This document shows positions 24,513-37,484 of a stretch of DNA of 64,000 nucleotides, piece by piece (within the stretch, counting starts at the first letter, position 1; each line of letters starts with the position of its first letter). The notes below the pieces were generated by a model. It was not told where the DNA came from, ran no database searches, and saw only the letters and a list, made by a program, of their open reading frames with translations. The stretch is from Theropithecus gelada (lineage: Eukaryota; Chordata; Mammalia; Primates; Cercopithecidae): the NCBI RefSeq assembly GCF_003255815.1, contig NC_037683.1:79171440-79235439 (forward strand). Direction: 5' to 3'. The position numbers were made by a program, and so were the translations under genes.

Positions 24513-24642
24513 ATACACACACACACACAAACACACAAGGGTAGAAAGTAACACCTAAGTCTTCTTCCTCCTCTTGTCTTTAAATTCCAGTGCCCTTCCC
24601 CAGAGGAAACTATAGCTGTTAGTTGCTGTAAATTCTTTCTGA

Positions 24643-25143
24643 CCAGGGGTGGACAAACATTTTCTGTAAAGCCCCAGGTAATAAATGTTTTACCCTTAGT
24701 GGGCCATGAAGTTTTCATCACAACTATTCAATTCTACCATTATTTTGTGGATAGTATGAAGAGTGTGTCGACTGGGCATGGTGGCTCCCGCCTATAATCC
24801 CAGCACCTTCAGAGGCTGAGGCGGGTGAATCACCTAAGGTCAGGAGTTTGAGCCCCAGTCTGGCCAACATGGTGAAACCCTGTCTCTACTAAGAATATAA
24901 AAAATTAGCAGGGCATAGTGGCATTTGCCACTAACAACAACAAAAAATGAGTGTGTCTGTGTTCAAGGAAAGTTTCATGGAAACTGACATTTGAATTTCA
25001 TGTATTTTCATGCCATTATATTCATCTTTTGAATTTATTCTTCTATTTCTTTTTTCCAACCATTAAAAACATTAAAAAAAATACAAAAACAGGTAGTGGG
25101 CTGCTGTTGGCCTTTGGGCCAGTTTGCTGACTGCTGTTCTAGA
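24643..25143. mobile_element. hAT-type non-autonomous DNA transposon split by a truncated Alu
   Basis: The left part (24643-24770) has ttttctgtaaagccccaggtaataaatgtttt and 'gtgggccatgaag'. The right part (24939-25143) ends in gggccagtttgctgactgctg, which mirrors the left gtggacaaac end. The exact family name is uncertain. Confidence 0.55.
24771..24938 (+). repeat. 3'-truncated Alu with AAC-rich tail
   Basis: Left monomer and start of the right one, stopping at catagtggcatttgcc, then actaacaacaacaaaaaa. Flanks gagtgtgtc on both sides. Confidence 0.83.
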
Positions 25144-25430
25144 GGCATTCCCTGCATATTCAAGCACATGTAGATATACTGTATTTTCCTTCTGTTTCTT
25201 TGTTAATTTGTCTACAAACAGGCTTCATGTCATATGTATTGTTCTGCACTGAGCTTTTTCAATTAAGGTTTCCTGGTGATCATTCCATGTTGGTTCATAG
25301 AATTACTTCTTTTGTTTTATTGGTCATGTGATGTTCAGGCATGTGTCATGATATATTGAGGAACATTAAGGCTGTTTCTTTTTTGTTGTTTTTTTCTCTC
25401 TCTCTCTCTTTTTTTTTAAATCTCTCTCTT

Positions 25431-25590
25431 TTTTGAGACAGAGCCTTCCACTGTTGCACAGGTGCGAGTGCAGTGGTGCAGTCTCGGTTCACTGCAGCCT
25501 CCACCTCCAGAGCTCAAGCGATCGTCACACCTTAGCCTCTCAAGTAGCTGGAACCACAGGTATGTGCCACCATATCCAGCTAATTATTTT
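25431..25590 (-). repeat. Alu left monomer, abutting a second Alu
   Basis: From ttttgagacagagccttcc to catatccagctaattatttt; a full Alu follows directly in the same orientation. Confidence 0.82.
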
Positions 25591-25601
25591 TTATTTTTTT
25601 A

Positions 25602-25893
25602 TTTTTTTGAGACTGAGTCTTGCTCTGTCACCAAGCTGGAGTGCAGTGGCGTGATCTCAGCTCACCGCAACCTCTGCCTCCCGGGTTCAAGCGATTCCCC
25701 TGCCTCAGCCTCCCAAGTAACTGGGACTACAGGCACGTGCCACCACGCCTGGCTAATTTTTTTGTATTTTAGTAGAGATGAGGTTTTGCCATTTTGGCCA
25801 GGCTGGTCTCCATCTCCTGGCCTCAAGTGATCTGTCTGCCTCAGCCTCCCAAAGTGCTGGGATTACAGGTGTGAGCCACCACGTGCCTGTCCT
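25602..25893 (-). repeat. AluS-type element
   Basis: Full-length dimer from ttgagactgagtcttgctc to gtgagccaccacgtgcctg. Confidence 0.9.
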
Positions 25894-26010
25894 AAGATGG
25901 TTTCTGATGTCTACCTTCTATAAGTAATGCTGCAACATATATCCTTGTACATTTGCCTTTGTGCACCTCTGTGATTCTGTTTATAGAATAAATTCAAAAA
26001 AGAGTAATCA

Positions 26011-28049
26011 GAACTAACAATTTAGCATAAATATAAGTAAGGTTTCTAACCAGAGACTTGGCTACTTCTATTATGGTTTTAATGTCCAGATCACAGCAGA
26101 ACTCTGGGTGAATCTTTTAAGAAATCACCTATTAATAGGGATCCCAGAGGATGTGGACGACATTTGTAGTTACAGGCATGTCTTAACTACCAGAGTGCGC
26201 TAGTCAATCACTGTGACTAGATTTCTCTCGCTTATGATTGTTGTGAGCATGGTCACATGATTTAATTCTGGCCAATGATAAATTCTGGCCAGTTAGGGAA
26301 AAAGTGCTACTGGGGCTCTAGAAAAGTTTCCTCACTGATAAGACCCCTTGAAGAAAGCAGTCTTCCCATTGCTTGAAAGAAAGCACGTCTACTTGACTCC
26401 TGAAGCTATTCAGCCATCTTGCCTTCATTAGAGAGTCAGTCTGAGGACAAGCTAAGAAGGCCAGAGTGATTGAGCAGAAATATGGAAAGAATCTGAGTCC
26501 ATGGTGACATGGTGACATGTAGAAGTTCTGAGATAACAAAGCTGAGCAGCTTTTCTTCTAAATTTTTTTATTAAGTGAAATGGTAAATTCTTTATGGTTT
26601 AGATAGTTAAGTTTATTGTTTTGTTACTTGTAGCCAAAATAATCCTAATAATATATTACCTTTATAGTATTTATGTAGATAGCTGTTGAAAACTAAAGAG
26701 CCCTTATTGGCTGTAACATGGAGCTTCATGGGTAGAAAATAAAGAGACATTTTTCTTGTTCTTTCTCCTGCTATGGAAAACTTTAAGAAGCAAAAACTAC
26801 TAAAATAGGGAAGAGTCTAGTATTTTTTTTTTTTAAGAAAAGCCATTCCCATTGCAAATTTTATAAACCATGAAGAAATATTGCAGATCTAGGCTGTTTT
26901 AAAAATGATTTATGAGGATGGAGGTAGTAGAATATTTCCACTTTGAAACAAGGTAACACTGTAGTTGGTTAAGATTTTTTTACACTTATTTTTCTTATGG
27001 TTGCAGAAAAAAGGAATCTATTCCATTTCTTTGTGTGTGTGAAATCCATGGCAAGAACATGATACTGACATCAATAACCAAATCGATAAAATACAGGCAA
27101 AGCACTTACAGCTGTGTCAGTATCTGCAAAATAGAGAAATGTCAATTCAGTATTTACTCAGTGTCCCACCCACAGCAGGAAGCTGGGTGCTGAGGCAAGC
27201 TTGCTAGAAGTACAGGCCTATAGATGATTAGCCTATAGCATTGTGGGAGCAAATTACAGGATTAGCTGAGGATAAACTATTATTAGACCTGTCAATATTT
27301 GCTAATTGCTGGATAATACTGTTTCATACATCTCGTGTCTGTCTCACCACAGCATCTCTCTTTCAATCCCAAACACACATAAACACACACACATTTTGGG
27401 CTTTGGCAGTGGATCATGGTAAGCACTCGTCTAAAAGACACTGCAAACTTAATTCTTAGTTACGTGGAATTTTCCCAAGATTCTGGTGACAGGTGTCCGA
27501 AACTCTGCTGTGATGCTTTTATTTTAAAGCAAACTTTGCTTATAGAAGGCACCCTAGAACGGTAAGAATAGACGTCCAAAGCCACACAAAGGAAGTTGCT
27601 TTAGAAAAACAGCAACTGGGTGATTGCACTGAAAGGAAAGGTCTTTGGAACCTTGATTGACAAGTTCTACCAGTTGCAGCAAAGGACGCTTTCCACTGAG
27701 TTATGTGCTCATGAAATTGTTAGTCATGGGCTGACTTAGCTTTCTTAATCTTAAATAAATAAATCCTTTCTTTTCTCCCTGTCGTGTTTTCTTCCCCACT
27801 CATTTGCCCTTCCTCTCTCTCTCTCTTATAGGTTTGATGGGATGGCAATTTTATATTACAAGAGCACAAAAGTGGGCTTATAGCTTTTCACAGATAGAAG
27901 GCCTATCTCAGTGGTAAAGCTACCAGTTGGACGTAGTGATACATGGCGTACTCTATTCTGTTAAGGTCTAGAAGTCTTCATAGGAAGGATAAGTCCACAT
28001 GAGGTTACTTGCGTACTTCAGATTCATTACTGAGCTTGGTTCCATGCAG
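26011..28049. other. No gene seen
   Basis: About 2 kb with no clear repeat or exon. Short frames only. Confidence 0.5.
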
Positions 28050-28235
28050 TAGAAGCAGCCTGATGTAGTGAAAAGAGAACAGGGTTTAGGGTCAAGCCAG
28101 CCTGAGTTCACAAATCATCTCTGACATTAATTGTGTGACTGAAACCAGATAATTAGCCAATACAAGATAAGCCTCAGTTTTTTCATTTGCTAACCGACAT
28201 ACTATTATAGACCTTGTGAGGATTAAGTTAGAGCA
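28050..28235 (+). repeat. MIR element
   Basis: Contains tgtagtgaaaagagaacagggtttagg, aattgtgtgactgaaac and 'cctcagttttttcatttgc'. Confidence 0.65.
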
Positions 28236-28334
28236 GGCATGGGATGCAGGTGAGCACTTACTCATTCTACAGACATTTATTGAGTATTGCTCTGTTCCAG
28301 GCATATTTCAGGACAGGACATTAAAATCAAATAT

Positions 28335-28633
28335 GCTAGGCACAGTGGCCCATGCCTATAATCCCAGCACTTTGGGAGACTGAGGCAGGAGGATCACTTG
28401 AGGCCAGGAATTTGAGACCAGCCTGGGCAGCATGGTGAAACCTCGCATCTACTAAAAAATAAAAAAAATTAGCCATGTGTTTTGGCTCATGCTTGTAATC
28501 CCATCTACTCAGGAGGCTGAGATATCAGAATTGCTTGAACCCAGGAGGTGGAGTTTGCAGTGAGCCGAGATTGCTCCACTGCCAGCCTGGGTGACAGAAT
28601 GGGACTCTGTCTCAAAAAAAAAAAAAAAAAAAA
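28335..28633 (+). repeat. Alu element
   Basis: Full-length diverged dimer; aaaatcaaatatg occurs on both sides as the target duplication. Confidence 0.9.
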
Positions 28634-28989
28634 TCAAATATGGCTCAGTGCCTGACTCTGAAGAGTTTACAGTCCACTGGAGAAAGCAGATGTGTACATC
28701 AGTGATTCCAGAAAAGAAACCCGGAGGAGGAGGCGAGAGATAGTGATGACGATGATGATGGTATAGTGATGGAGAAGGTTTTCTATTGATGGCCTCTGAG
28801 ATGTATTTCAAAGGAGAAGCAGGACAAGGAGAAGTGAGGGGAAGTGCAGTTAAGGCCGAAGAAAAAACATGCACAAAAGCTGCTAGGGTTTACCAGAGCA
28901 TGAGCAATTATCGCTGGGACTGTATGGTTGAATCGAATGAAGTGACGGAGGCAGTGATAGGCAGTGAAATAAAAAAAAAATTGTCAGGG

Positions 28990-29274
28990 GCCAGGCATGA
29001 TGGCTTACACCTGTAATCCCAGCACTTTGGGAGGCCTAGGTGGGCAGATCATAAGGTTAAGAGATTGAGACCATCCTGGCCAACATGGTGAAACCCTGTC
29101 TCTACTAAAAATACAAAAATTAGCTGGGCGTGTAGTCCGCGCACCTGTAGTCCCAGCTACTCGGGAGGCTAAGGCAGGAGAATCACTTGAACCTGGGAGG
29201 CAGAGGTTGCAGTGAGCCGAGATCACGCCACTGCACTCCAGCCTGGCAACAGAGCGAGACTCAGTCTTGAAAAA
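28990..29274 (+). repeat. AluS-type element
   Basis: Full-length dimer with a short A tail; gtcaggg / gtcagga flanks. Confidence 0.9.
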
Positions 29275-31789
29275 AAAGTCAGGAATCCCACAGTAAAGGG
29301 CCTTGTGTGCTAAGAAGTGAAGTTTGAACTTACCAGGTAGTATGGTCACATAGCCTGTAAGAGATAGGTAAATTAGAGTGTAACTCAAGTTATCTAAATC
29401 CAAGGTCAGAATGTATTCTCCTATATAGCTCTCTACTTCTTTTAATGTGGGACGTTAGCACAACGATCCTAATGTCAGTGCCTGTGGAGGTCACCTATAA
29501 TAGTATAATCTGGAGTAGAGAATGTTGGATGTAGCCTAAGTTTCCCCATGGAGTTGTGAGGCACCCATCTGAAGGGTCAATGGCTTGCCTGGGAAAAATA
29601 GGCTGTGGGTTCTAAAGCAGGGAGAGTCTGAGCTTAGGTACCATAAGAACGAATAGAAAGAGTAAAGCCTCTCCAAAAGTGAGTGAGGGCGGAATGGAGG
29701 ATGATACCCATGGGTTGGGCAGCCGGTAAACACAAGAACAGAGGAAGTCAGGAATAAAGATAGCAAGGAGGGAAAGAGGGCTCAGGATCCTCTACATAAC
29801 CAGGACCCAGAGGCTTGGCGTGTTTTGTTATTTATTAGGTGCTGGTTGCAGAGGGTGTGTGTGGGTTAGTCACCCTAGTTAAATGCACAGGTTGGCCCAA
29901 AGAGCAAGTCATAATTGGGCTCCTCCAGCGTAACTGAGATTACCCTGCCAGTATACCATGTTTATACCCCATTGAGGAAGCTTTCTACTTCCTTCCTTCA
30001 TATCTTAGCTTGTGTTTTTCCTTCTTATGTCGTAAGGCCCTCCAAAGGGAAGGTGTCAGTTGAACATTTTCATTATAAAATTTTCTTGAGGATAACCCAG
30101 GCTTTAAAATTAATTTTAATTATCATTTATTGAAACTTGCTTGCCTGAGGACATTATACTAACTTGGAATCCTAAAGAACACCACTGTCCCAGAAAAATC
30201 AGGCTAGATAGAATTTGCATTTAGAGATGTTAGATGGCAGAAGAAAAAAAAAGGGACCCAAGGAAAGCCTGTTCCAGCTGCTTCCTGGGCTCAAGAGCAA
30301 ATCTAATAAACGTATTCAGGCAGTGTCATGTTGGTAAACCTGTTTCGGTTTGTTTTGCTGGGGGTTGATTTCCAGTCAAGTTGTTTGGGTATCAGAACAT
30401 AATATGCTGACTCTGGCAGCCCTGGTTTGCTTTGGTAGAGGGATTAATGTTGGTATGTGTCACTGAATGTAACCAGTTCTTTGTATTCTGAGTCTTCCTG
30501 TCCAAACTAGGGAAGCACACTTCTTCAAGATCGGTTTTTGGTGTCAGCTTGTAATCTTGATTTTGACCTGGAAACAATGAAAATATACTGGTTTGGTTCT
30601 CGCCAAATTCTAACTGGTGCCCTAAATATGTCAAGCAACCCCTGCACTGTGTTACCAGCAGGCCAGCTGGGTCTGTAGTCATCCAAGACTCGCTTTTAAG
30701 TTGATGTCAGTTACTGGCCCCAAATCCATGCCTTTTGGGGAAAATCTAATGCTCCAGTTTGCAATGACACTGATGCTTTTTAAGTGGCTTCAGAGCCAAG
30801 AAAGACATGGCTCTTTATAAAATCAATTGCAGATTCAGCAGTGTACTATATATAGTGGCAGGACTTTTTTTTTAATCTTAAAAAAATGTAGGAGGCTGTG
30901 CCTTTATATGGAGCAGAGTTGCAAAAGTCTTTTCCAACTTGTTAGGGACTCAAAACTTCCTTTAGAATCCTCAGTGGACTTTGAGTTCAGCAAAAATGTA
31001 GTGCCTGTCATCTACTAAGTGATCCAGTGAAAGCACTGGGGAATCTCAACTTTCAAACATCCTGATGAAAGGATACAGGCACCTTATATCTTGCGCCTGG
31101 AAATGGGACTCATCAAAGCAAGTTATGCTAATGCTGGAACCAAGACTCTTGCTTCATCTTCTTGCTGCTTTCTCCTCCTCTTGCTTTCCTGCTTTCATCT
31201 CTTCTCCAGGACAGGGAAGTGAGGGTCAAACAATCACTCACATCCTTCTGAAGGGATCCAAATCTTCTCAGAAGGGTCATGTTTTCTCTTCCATCAGTGC
31301 ACTCAAATTTGAGACTTGCATTCTTGAATGACTAAGACTCCTTTTCTTCTGTCCTATAGAAACATCCCTGTGATTTAGAAATGTTCTGATAAAGTTGAGT
31401 CAGAAAAATCAGCAGGTAGAATGTAAACTTAATGATCTTTGTTTGTAAACTTAATGATCTTTGTAGAAATCTTTGTTTTGTTAATTGAAGTATCCATGCT
31501 CTAGGAACAGTGTCAGGCATAAAAGCAGTGCTCAAAATATTTGTCAGATGAATAAATAAAGGGGTAAGTGTGTTGATCATTAATTAAGTAGGTCCAGAGA
31601 GTACAAGGAGCTATTGGAAAAGTAGACTTTTCCACTGTTTTTTTCTCATGGGCTGAAGATGTTTGAAGCATGGAGTGGGGGTAGAAGAATGGGTTTGGGA
31701 AAAAGTTTGAGAAAAAGTGTAACTTTTAGAGAATAATGTCAAAGGAGAACAAGAGGCTTAAAAATAAATAGTATAGAATTGAAAGCAGG
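29275..31789. other. No gene seen
   Basis: About 2.5 kb of low-repeat intergenic DNA apart from the 22-bp tandem duplication. The 96-codon minus frame at 30392-30682 shows no known motif. Confidence 0.5.
31422..31464. repeat. 22-bp tandem duplication
   Basis: The unit tgtaaacttaatgatctttg is present twice, head to tail, without a mismatch. Confidence 0.93.
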
Positions 31790-32310
31790 TGTTTGAACCA
31801 ATACTTGTACACCAATGTTCATAGCAGCATTATTCACAATAGCCAAAAAATAAAAATAACCCAAATGTCCATCAACAGACAAATGGATAAAAAAACTGTA
31901 TTATGTACATACAATGGAATACTATTTAGCCTTTGAAAGGAATGACATTCTGATGCATGTTACAAGGATGAATCTTGAAAACATTATACTTAATAAGCCA
32001 GATGCAAATTAAGCCAAACACAAAAGCAGGACACAAACGGATAAATATTATATAATTCCATTTATATTAGGTAAGTAGACCAGACAAATTCATAGAATCA
32101 GAAAGTGAAACAGAATTTACCAGAAGCTGGGGAAGTGGGGAATAGGGAGTTATTGTTTAATGTACAGAGTTTCTGTTTGGGATGAGGAATAAGTTCTGGA
32201 AATAGTGGTATTAATTGCCAATATTGTGAATGTACTTAGTGCTGCTGAATTGTATACATTGAAATGGTTAAAATGATCAATTTTATGTTAAGCATATTTT
32301 CCCACAATTT
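31790..32310 (+). repeat. L1M 3' end
   Basis: Contains tgttcatagcagcattattcac, tccatcaacagacaaatgg, tacaatggaatactatttagcc and 'gaatcttgaaaacat', the ORF2 C-terminal and 3' UTR landmarks of old L1. It is decayed, with stop codons throughout. Confidence 0.8.
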
Positions 32311-32409
32311 AAACAAACAAACAACAAACCTGACAACAAACCTGTGCCCAGGAAGCACAGGAAACTTGTTTCTTTGGGTTTCTTTTTCTCTGTCATGGCA
32401 CAGAAGACT

Positions 32410-32620
32410 GTGGCATCAGTCAGACTTGGCTCAAATCCAAGCCCCACCATTCACTAATGGTGTGGCTTTGGTCAGGCGAGTTCACTCCTCAGCGTTCCAG
32501 CTTTCTTATTGGTAAAATGGAGATAATAGAAATGCCTAATTATTGTGATGTGAGAGTATATGTTATTGTGGAGGTAATATGCTTAGCACAGTGTCCTGAA
32601 ACATGGTAGGCAAGCAATAA
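32410..32620 (+). repeat. MIR element
   Basis: Contains gacttggctcaaatccaagcc, atggtgtggctttggtcaggc and 'attggtaaaatggagataatag'. Confidence 0.65.
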
Positions 32621-32740
32621 ATGATTAATTCATGATCTCTCCCACTCTTCTCCCTAAGCCTATGTCTTCCCTCCATCCTCTTCCATCTCTTCAATTATTT
32701 TTTTCTTCCATTTTGCAAAATTTGTTTCTCTGATCCAGGC

Positions 32741-33095
32741 TGTATTAGTCTGTTCTCATGGTACTAATAAAGATATACTGGAGCCTGGGTAATTTATAAA
32801 GAAAAGAAGTTTTAATGGACTCACAGTTCCACATGGCTGGGAAGGCCTCAGAATCATGGTGGAAGATGAATGAGGAGCAAAGTTACATCTTACATGCTGG
32901 CAGGCAAAGAGAGAGTGTCCCCTTTATAAAACCATCAGATCTCGTGAGACTTATTCACTATCACAAGAACAACACAGAAAAGACCTGCCCCTATGATTCA
33001 GTTACCTCCCACTGGGTCCCTCCCAAAACATGTGGGAATTATGGGAGCTACAATTCAAGATGAGACTTGGGTGGCGACACAGCCAAACCGTATTA
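32741..33095 (-). repeat. Solo THE1/MST-type MaLR LTR
   Basis: About 355 bp beginning tgtattagtctg and ending ccaaaccgtatta on the plus strand. The flanks caggc and ccggc are a 4-of-5 match, consistent with a decayed target duplication. No internal sequence adjoins it, so it looks like a product of LTR-LTR recombination. Confidence 0.85.
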
Positions 33096-33789
33096 CCGGC
33101 CTAGATTTCTGACAAACGGTCTTCCCTGGCTGGGCTCAGGCAAGAGTTCTGGCAGAGAAAGCAGTTTCTGATCCAGGTGAATGTTTTAAAAACTTTCTGT
33201 GTAGTTATTTCCACTAGAGTGCATATTGCTTTCTTTGTGCCTCTGGCATTACTGGCACAGCCTACACATTCCTCAGTGCATCGTGGAATTCAGAGGTCAC
33301 CCTGTTTCTTGGAATATCATTTTATCTTCCTTACACCAAAGCATAAAGGAACTTCCTCAACCCTATGTGTTCATGCCATCAAAGCCCTTGCTTCATGCTC
33401 TTTTTGAAGTTATTTAATAAACAAAATGTAGGCACTGTTGTAAAAATTAAAAAGTTCTACAATGATTATAATGAAAACCTGTGGTCCCTTCTCTCACCTC
33501 TTTCCCACCCTTGATCCCAGCTCCCCAGAGACAAGTACTGTTAACTTTTACTACCCTTAATGCTAGTATTTCACTTCATTTTCTAAATGATAAAATTTTA
33601 CTGCTAAATCTTATTTTTTATCGAGTTACAGATTATCAACTGACTTGTTACTATCAAACATGAGAGTTTTACTCACTTAAAACTCATCACAACTCTGCCT
33701 CCACATTCTTCCTCTCTATATCCTTCTATTGCACAATTTTTGATTGTAGTAATCAAGTTGTAGATTACTATTATTAATAGTTGTATTTT

Positions 33790-33850
33790 TATAACAATGT
33801 AAATCATAGTCTTGTTTTTCATAACAATGTAAATACTGAATCTTGTGTAT
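33790..33850. repeat. Short tandem duplication, about 32-bp period
   Basis: ataacaatgtaaat followed by a related 'tcttg' segment occurs twice in series in AT-rich DNA. Confidence 0.7.
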
Positions 33851-33899
33851 TTTTATTTTTCTTGTACGATTACTTTTTATTTTCTTGAAAATAATAATC

Positions 33900-34750
33900 A
33901 CCTAACTTTTTGTTTGGTAAATCTTTCTAAGAGCATGCATGGCTGAAAATATGTTCATTTCACCTTTCTGTCATTTGATTAATAGTTTGATTGGATATAG
34001 AATTCTAGGTTAAACTAATCTTTCTTCAGCGTATTAAAGCCATTCCATTTTCTTCTAGTATCTGGTGGTGTTGAGAAATCTAGTGACATATGGTTGTCTG
34101 ATCTATTTGTGGCCTGTTTTTTCTTTCTGGAAATATTTATGATATCTACTTTTCAGTTGTCTGAAATGTTGTGGGGATGTGTCTTGGGGTATATGTGTTT
34201 TGTTGTTCTGGACAGTCAGGTAATGGGGGGTCCTTTCAGTCTGAAAACTCATTTTTTCCTCTTCCAGTAAATTCTCATGTTATTACTTCCATGATATCCT
34301 TTATCTCATTTTCTCTGAACTCTTCCTGGAACTTTGTCTGTGAGTATTGGGCCTCCAAGACTGATACTCTAGTTGTCATATATTTTGTCTCTTATTTTCT
34401 TTGACTTTTGTTCTGCTTTTTGGAATTTTTTTTTCCCATTTTATTTTAGAATTATTTTACTGATCTGTTTATTTTTGGTTATAGTATTTTTAACTTTCAA
34501 AAATTTTTCTTATTTTTGGAATATTACATTTTTATAATATCTGATTCTTTATTTAGTATTTTATGTTTCAAAATTATGAATTATAGCGTTTTCTTTAACA
34601 TTTTGTTCTGTTTTCTTCATTGACACGAATTCTTCTGAAGTTCTTTTTTCTTGTTCAATTTAGTCTGTCTTTCATGTTGGAAGGCTTTTAAAAAATTTGG
34701 GTGATCTTTTGGCTGTTCGTATTTAAGGGTGAGGAACGAAAATGTTGATT
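33900..34750 (-). repeat. Probable old LINE fragment
   Basis: T-rich sequence with ggatatagaattctaggtt and cattccattttcttctagta, which match a recurrent decayed LINE pattern read in reverse. Assignment is weak. Confidence 0.4.
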
Positions 34751-35204
34751 AAAACGCTGTGTGCATGAGTAGGGTTTGCTGACTGGTGATTTTCTTTGTA
34801 CATGGTTTTCTTCAGTACCTCGCCACTTTTAGAGGGAATTCTGACCATTGGCAACTACAGATCCTTTTTCTTGGTCATATCAAAACCTTTAGTCCCCTGT
34901 CATGTGTGTGTGCGTAGAAGCCTGTATAAATCTGGCTGAAATATTCTGGGAATTAAGAAGATTGGGGCTCTGAAAATAGACAATGTTTACTCCCAACTTG
35001 CTCCATCCTATTTTCGTTCAAAGTTCTGGTTTATTTCTTCCAGATTGTAAACTTGGTTATTATTAAGATAAGAGAGAGAGTGATCTGGGTTATGAGGAAA
35101 ATCTAATGAGTTTTCTATTTGCTGTGTGGGTGGAGGAGGTGGGAATATTCCTTAAAAACCCAAGTTTAGAAAAATCTGAGGCAAAATCAATTGCTTACAA
35201 ATAG

Positions 35205-35430
35205 GGACAAGGTTAAGTAGATGGTGGTACAGCTATATCATGACATATTATGTAGCCTATACAATAATAATATAGCCAAACATATGTTATGTAGAAAAAT
35301 GGTCATAATATATGGCTAAGTGAAAAAATGCAGGCTACAAAATATGCATAATTATAATAGTATTTTATTAAAACAAAAAATATTCTCACTGTATAATTCC
35401 TATTGCTATAAATATTTCAGTTGTAGGACA
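35205..35430 (+). repeat. Probable L1M 3' UTR fragment
   Basis: Runs from acaaggttaagtagatggtgg through 'attatgtagcctatacaa' to 'gcaggctacaaaatatgc', resembling old L1 3' ends. Confidence 0.5.
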
Positions 35431-35781
35431 AATAATGTGTTAATAAGACAGGCCAGGAAATAGAAATCTGAAAATAAGACTAAATAGTTACAAGAAAAGC
35501 TTGTCCCATTTGATGCAGCTATAAGGAAATTATTTTCCCAATAATTTTGACTTTTTATTTTCTACCCCATTTAATCTATGTGGCTCACAGACACTTTTGC
35601 CATAATTATTTGGCCAAATTAGATGTGAGGTATAATCTGTATGACACCAATCCCTATTGAGTACCCTGCAACAACTGTCTCTGGCAGGAACTGAGGAAAT
35701 TCAAGAACCCTGGAGCCAGTGGGGGCACGTAACATGAAGAATAGAAGTGAGCAAGTTGCAAATATCTTTGGGAAAAAAACC

Positions 35782-36094
35782 ATTTTTTTTTTCTTTTTTT
35801 TCTTTTTTTTGAGATGGAGTCTCGCTCTGTCACCCAGGCTGGAGTGTAGTGGTGCGATCTTGGTGCACCGCAACCTCTGCCTCCCGGGTTCAAGCAATTC
35901 TTCTGCCTCAGCCTCCCGAGTAGCTGGGATTACAGGCGCCCGCCACCACACCCAGCTAATTTTTTTGTATTTTTAGTAGAGACGGGGTTTCACTGTGTTA
36001 GCCAGAATGATCTCGATCTCCTGACCTCATGATCCACTGGCCTCGGCCTCCCAGAGTGCTGGGATTACAGACGTGAGCCACCGTGTCCAGCCAA
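35782..36094 (-). repeat. AluSx/Y-type element
   Basis: Full length with an interrupted T head (ttttttttttcttttttttctttt) and ccgtgtccagcc end. Confidence 0.9.
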
Positions 36095-36582
36095 ACCGAG
36101 CATTTTTGTTTTATTGAGGCTCTCAGAAGAAATGCTTCTGGTGTATTTTATCGTTAAGTATGGAAGTGGCTATTGATTTAAAAGTGCTGTATATTTTTAT
36201 CATTTTAAAGAAGTGTCTTTGTAATCCTGGTTTTCAGAGAGCTTTTATTTAAAATTGCTTATTAAATTTTACAGAATGCCTTTTGGACGTTTTATATTAT
36301 AAGGTTTGTCTTATTTGATCCATTGATGTGCCATATTAGATTTCTTAATATTAAATTTTTCTGGCCATAGCACAATAATTATGACTTGGTCATGGTGGAT
36401 TATGCCCTTTATGGTATCTTTGAATTTAATTTGCTAGCATTTTATTTGGAATATTTTCATTTGCATTTATAAGTGACAATGATTGATAGATGCCCTCACA
36501 TGCACCTGCGTGTGAGTGTGCGCATGCGCTTTCACACAAGCTGTTATTGTCTGACACAGACCAGGAGTTTTCATTTTTTTTT

Positions 36583-37145
36583 TTTTCCAACTTTTATTTT
36601 AGGTTCAAGGGGTACCTGTGCAAGTTTGTTACATGGGGAAATTGCGTGTTGTAGGGGTTTGGTATACAGATAATTTTGTCACTCAGGTAAGCAGAATAAT
36701 ATCTGATAGGTCGTTTTTCAGTCCTCACCCTCCTGCCACCCTTCACCCTCAAATAGGCCCTAGTGTCTATTGTTCCCTTCTTTGTGTCTATGTGCACTCA
36801 GTGTTTAGCTCCCACATATAAGTGAGAATATGCGGTATTTGGTTTTCTGTTCCTGCATTAATTTGCTTAGGATTATGGCCTCTGGCTCCATCCATGTTGC
36901 TGCAAAGACTATGATCTCAATTTTTTTAAATAGTTGCATAGTATCCTTTAGTGTACATGTACTGCATTTTCTTTATCCAGTCTACTGTTGTTGGCCATCT
37001 AGGTTGATTCCATGTCTTTGCTATTGTGAATAGTGCTGAGATGAACATAGGTGTGCATGTGTCTTTATGGTAGAATGACTTACATTTCTTTGGGTAAATT
37101 GAATTGCTGGGTCAAATGGTAGTTCTATTTTAAATTCTTTGAGAA
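36583..37145 (-). mobile_element. L1 3' end (antisense), part of a rearranged L1 cluster
   Basis: The complement of the L1 3' UTR and ORF2 end: caacttttattttaggttcaag, gtgagaatatgcggtatttgg, atagttgcatagtatcc, ccatgtctttgctattgtg and 'ttgagaagtctccaaac'. Confidence 0.82.
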
Positions 37146-37440
37146 GTCTCCAAACAGAACAGGACTTTTCTGTGCAGAGCATTAAATATATGGACAAAAA
37201 CTGATGGAACTACAAGAATCAATAGACAATGCATATTTATAGTTAGAGATTTCAATACCTTTCTCGATAGCGGATAAAACAGAAAATCTGTGAGAATATA
37301 TACAATTTGAACAGCACTATCAACTAATTTGACCTAATTGACATTTGCAAAACAGTCCACCCAACAATAGCAGAGTTCATATTCTCTTAAAATTGCATAT
37401 GTAGCATTTATCAAAATAGACTACATTCTTACGTTCAGGT
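37146..37440 (+). repeat. L1 ORF2 segment in inverted orientation
   Basis: Sense-strand L1 ORF2 endonuclease-region sequence (gactttcaa-like 'agagatttcaatacc', 'tcaactaatttgacctaattgac', 'cccaacaatagcagag'). It abuts antisense L1 on both sides. Confidence 0.65.
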
Positions 37441-37484
37441 CTTCATATCTTTTGTCAGCTTTACACCTATCGTTAAGTTTCATG

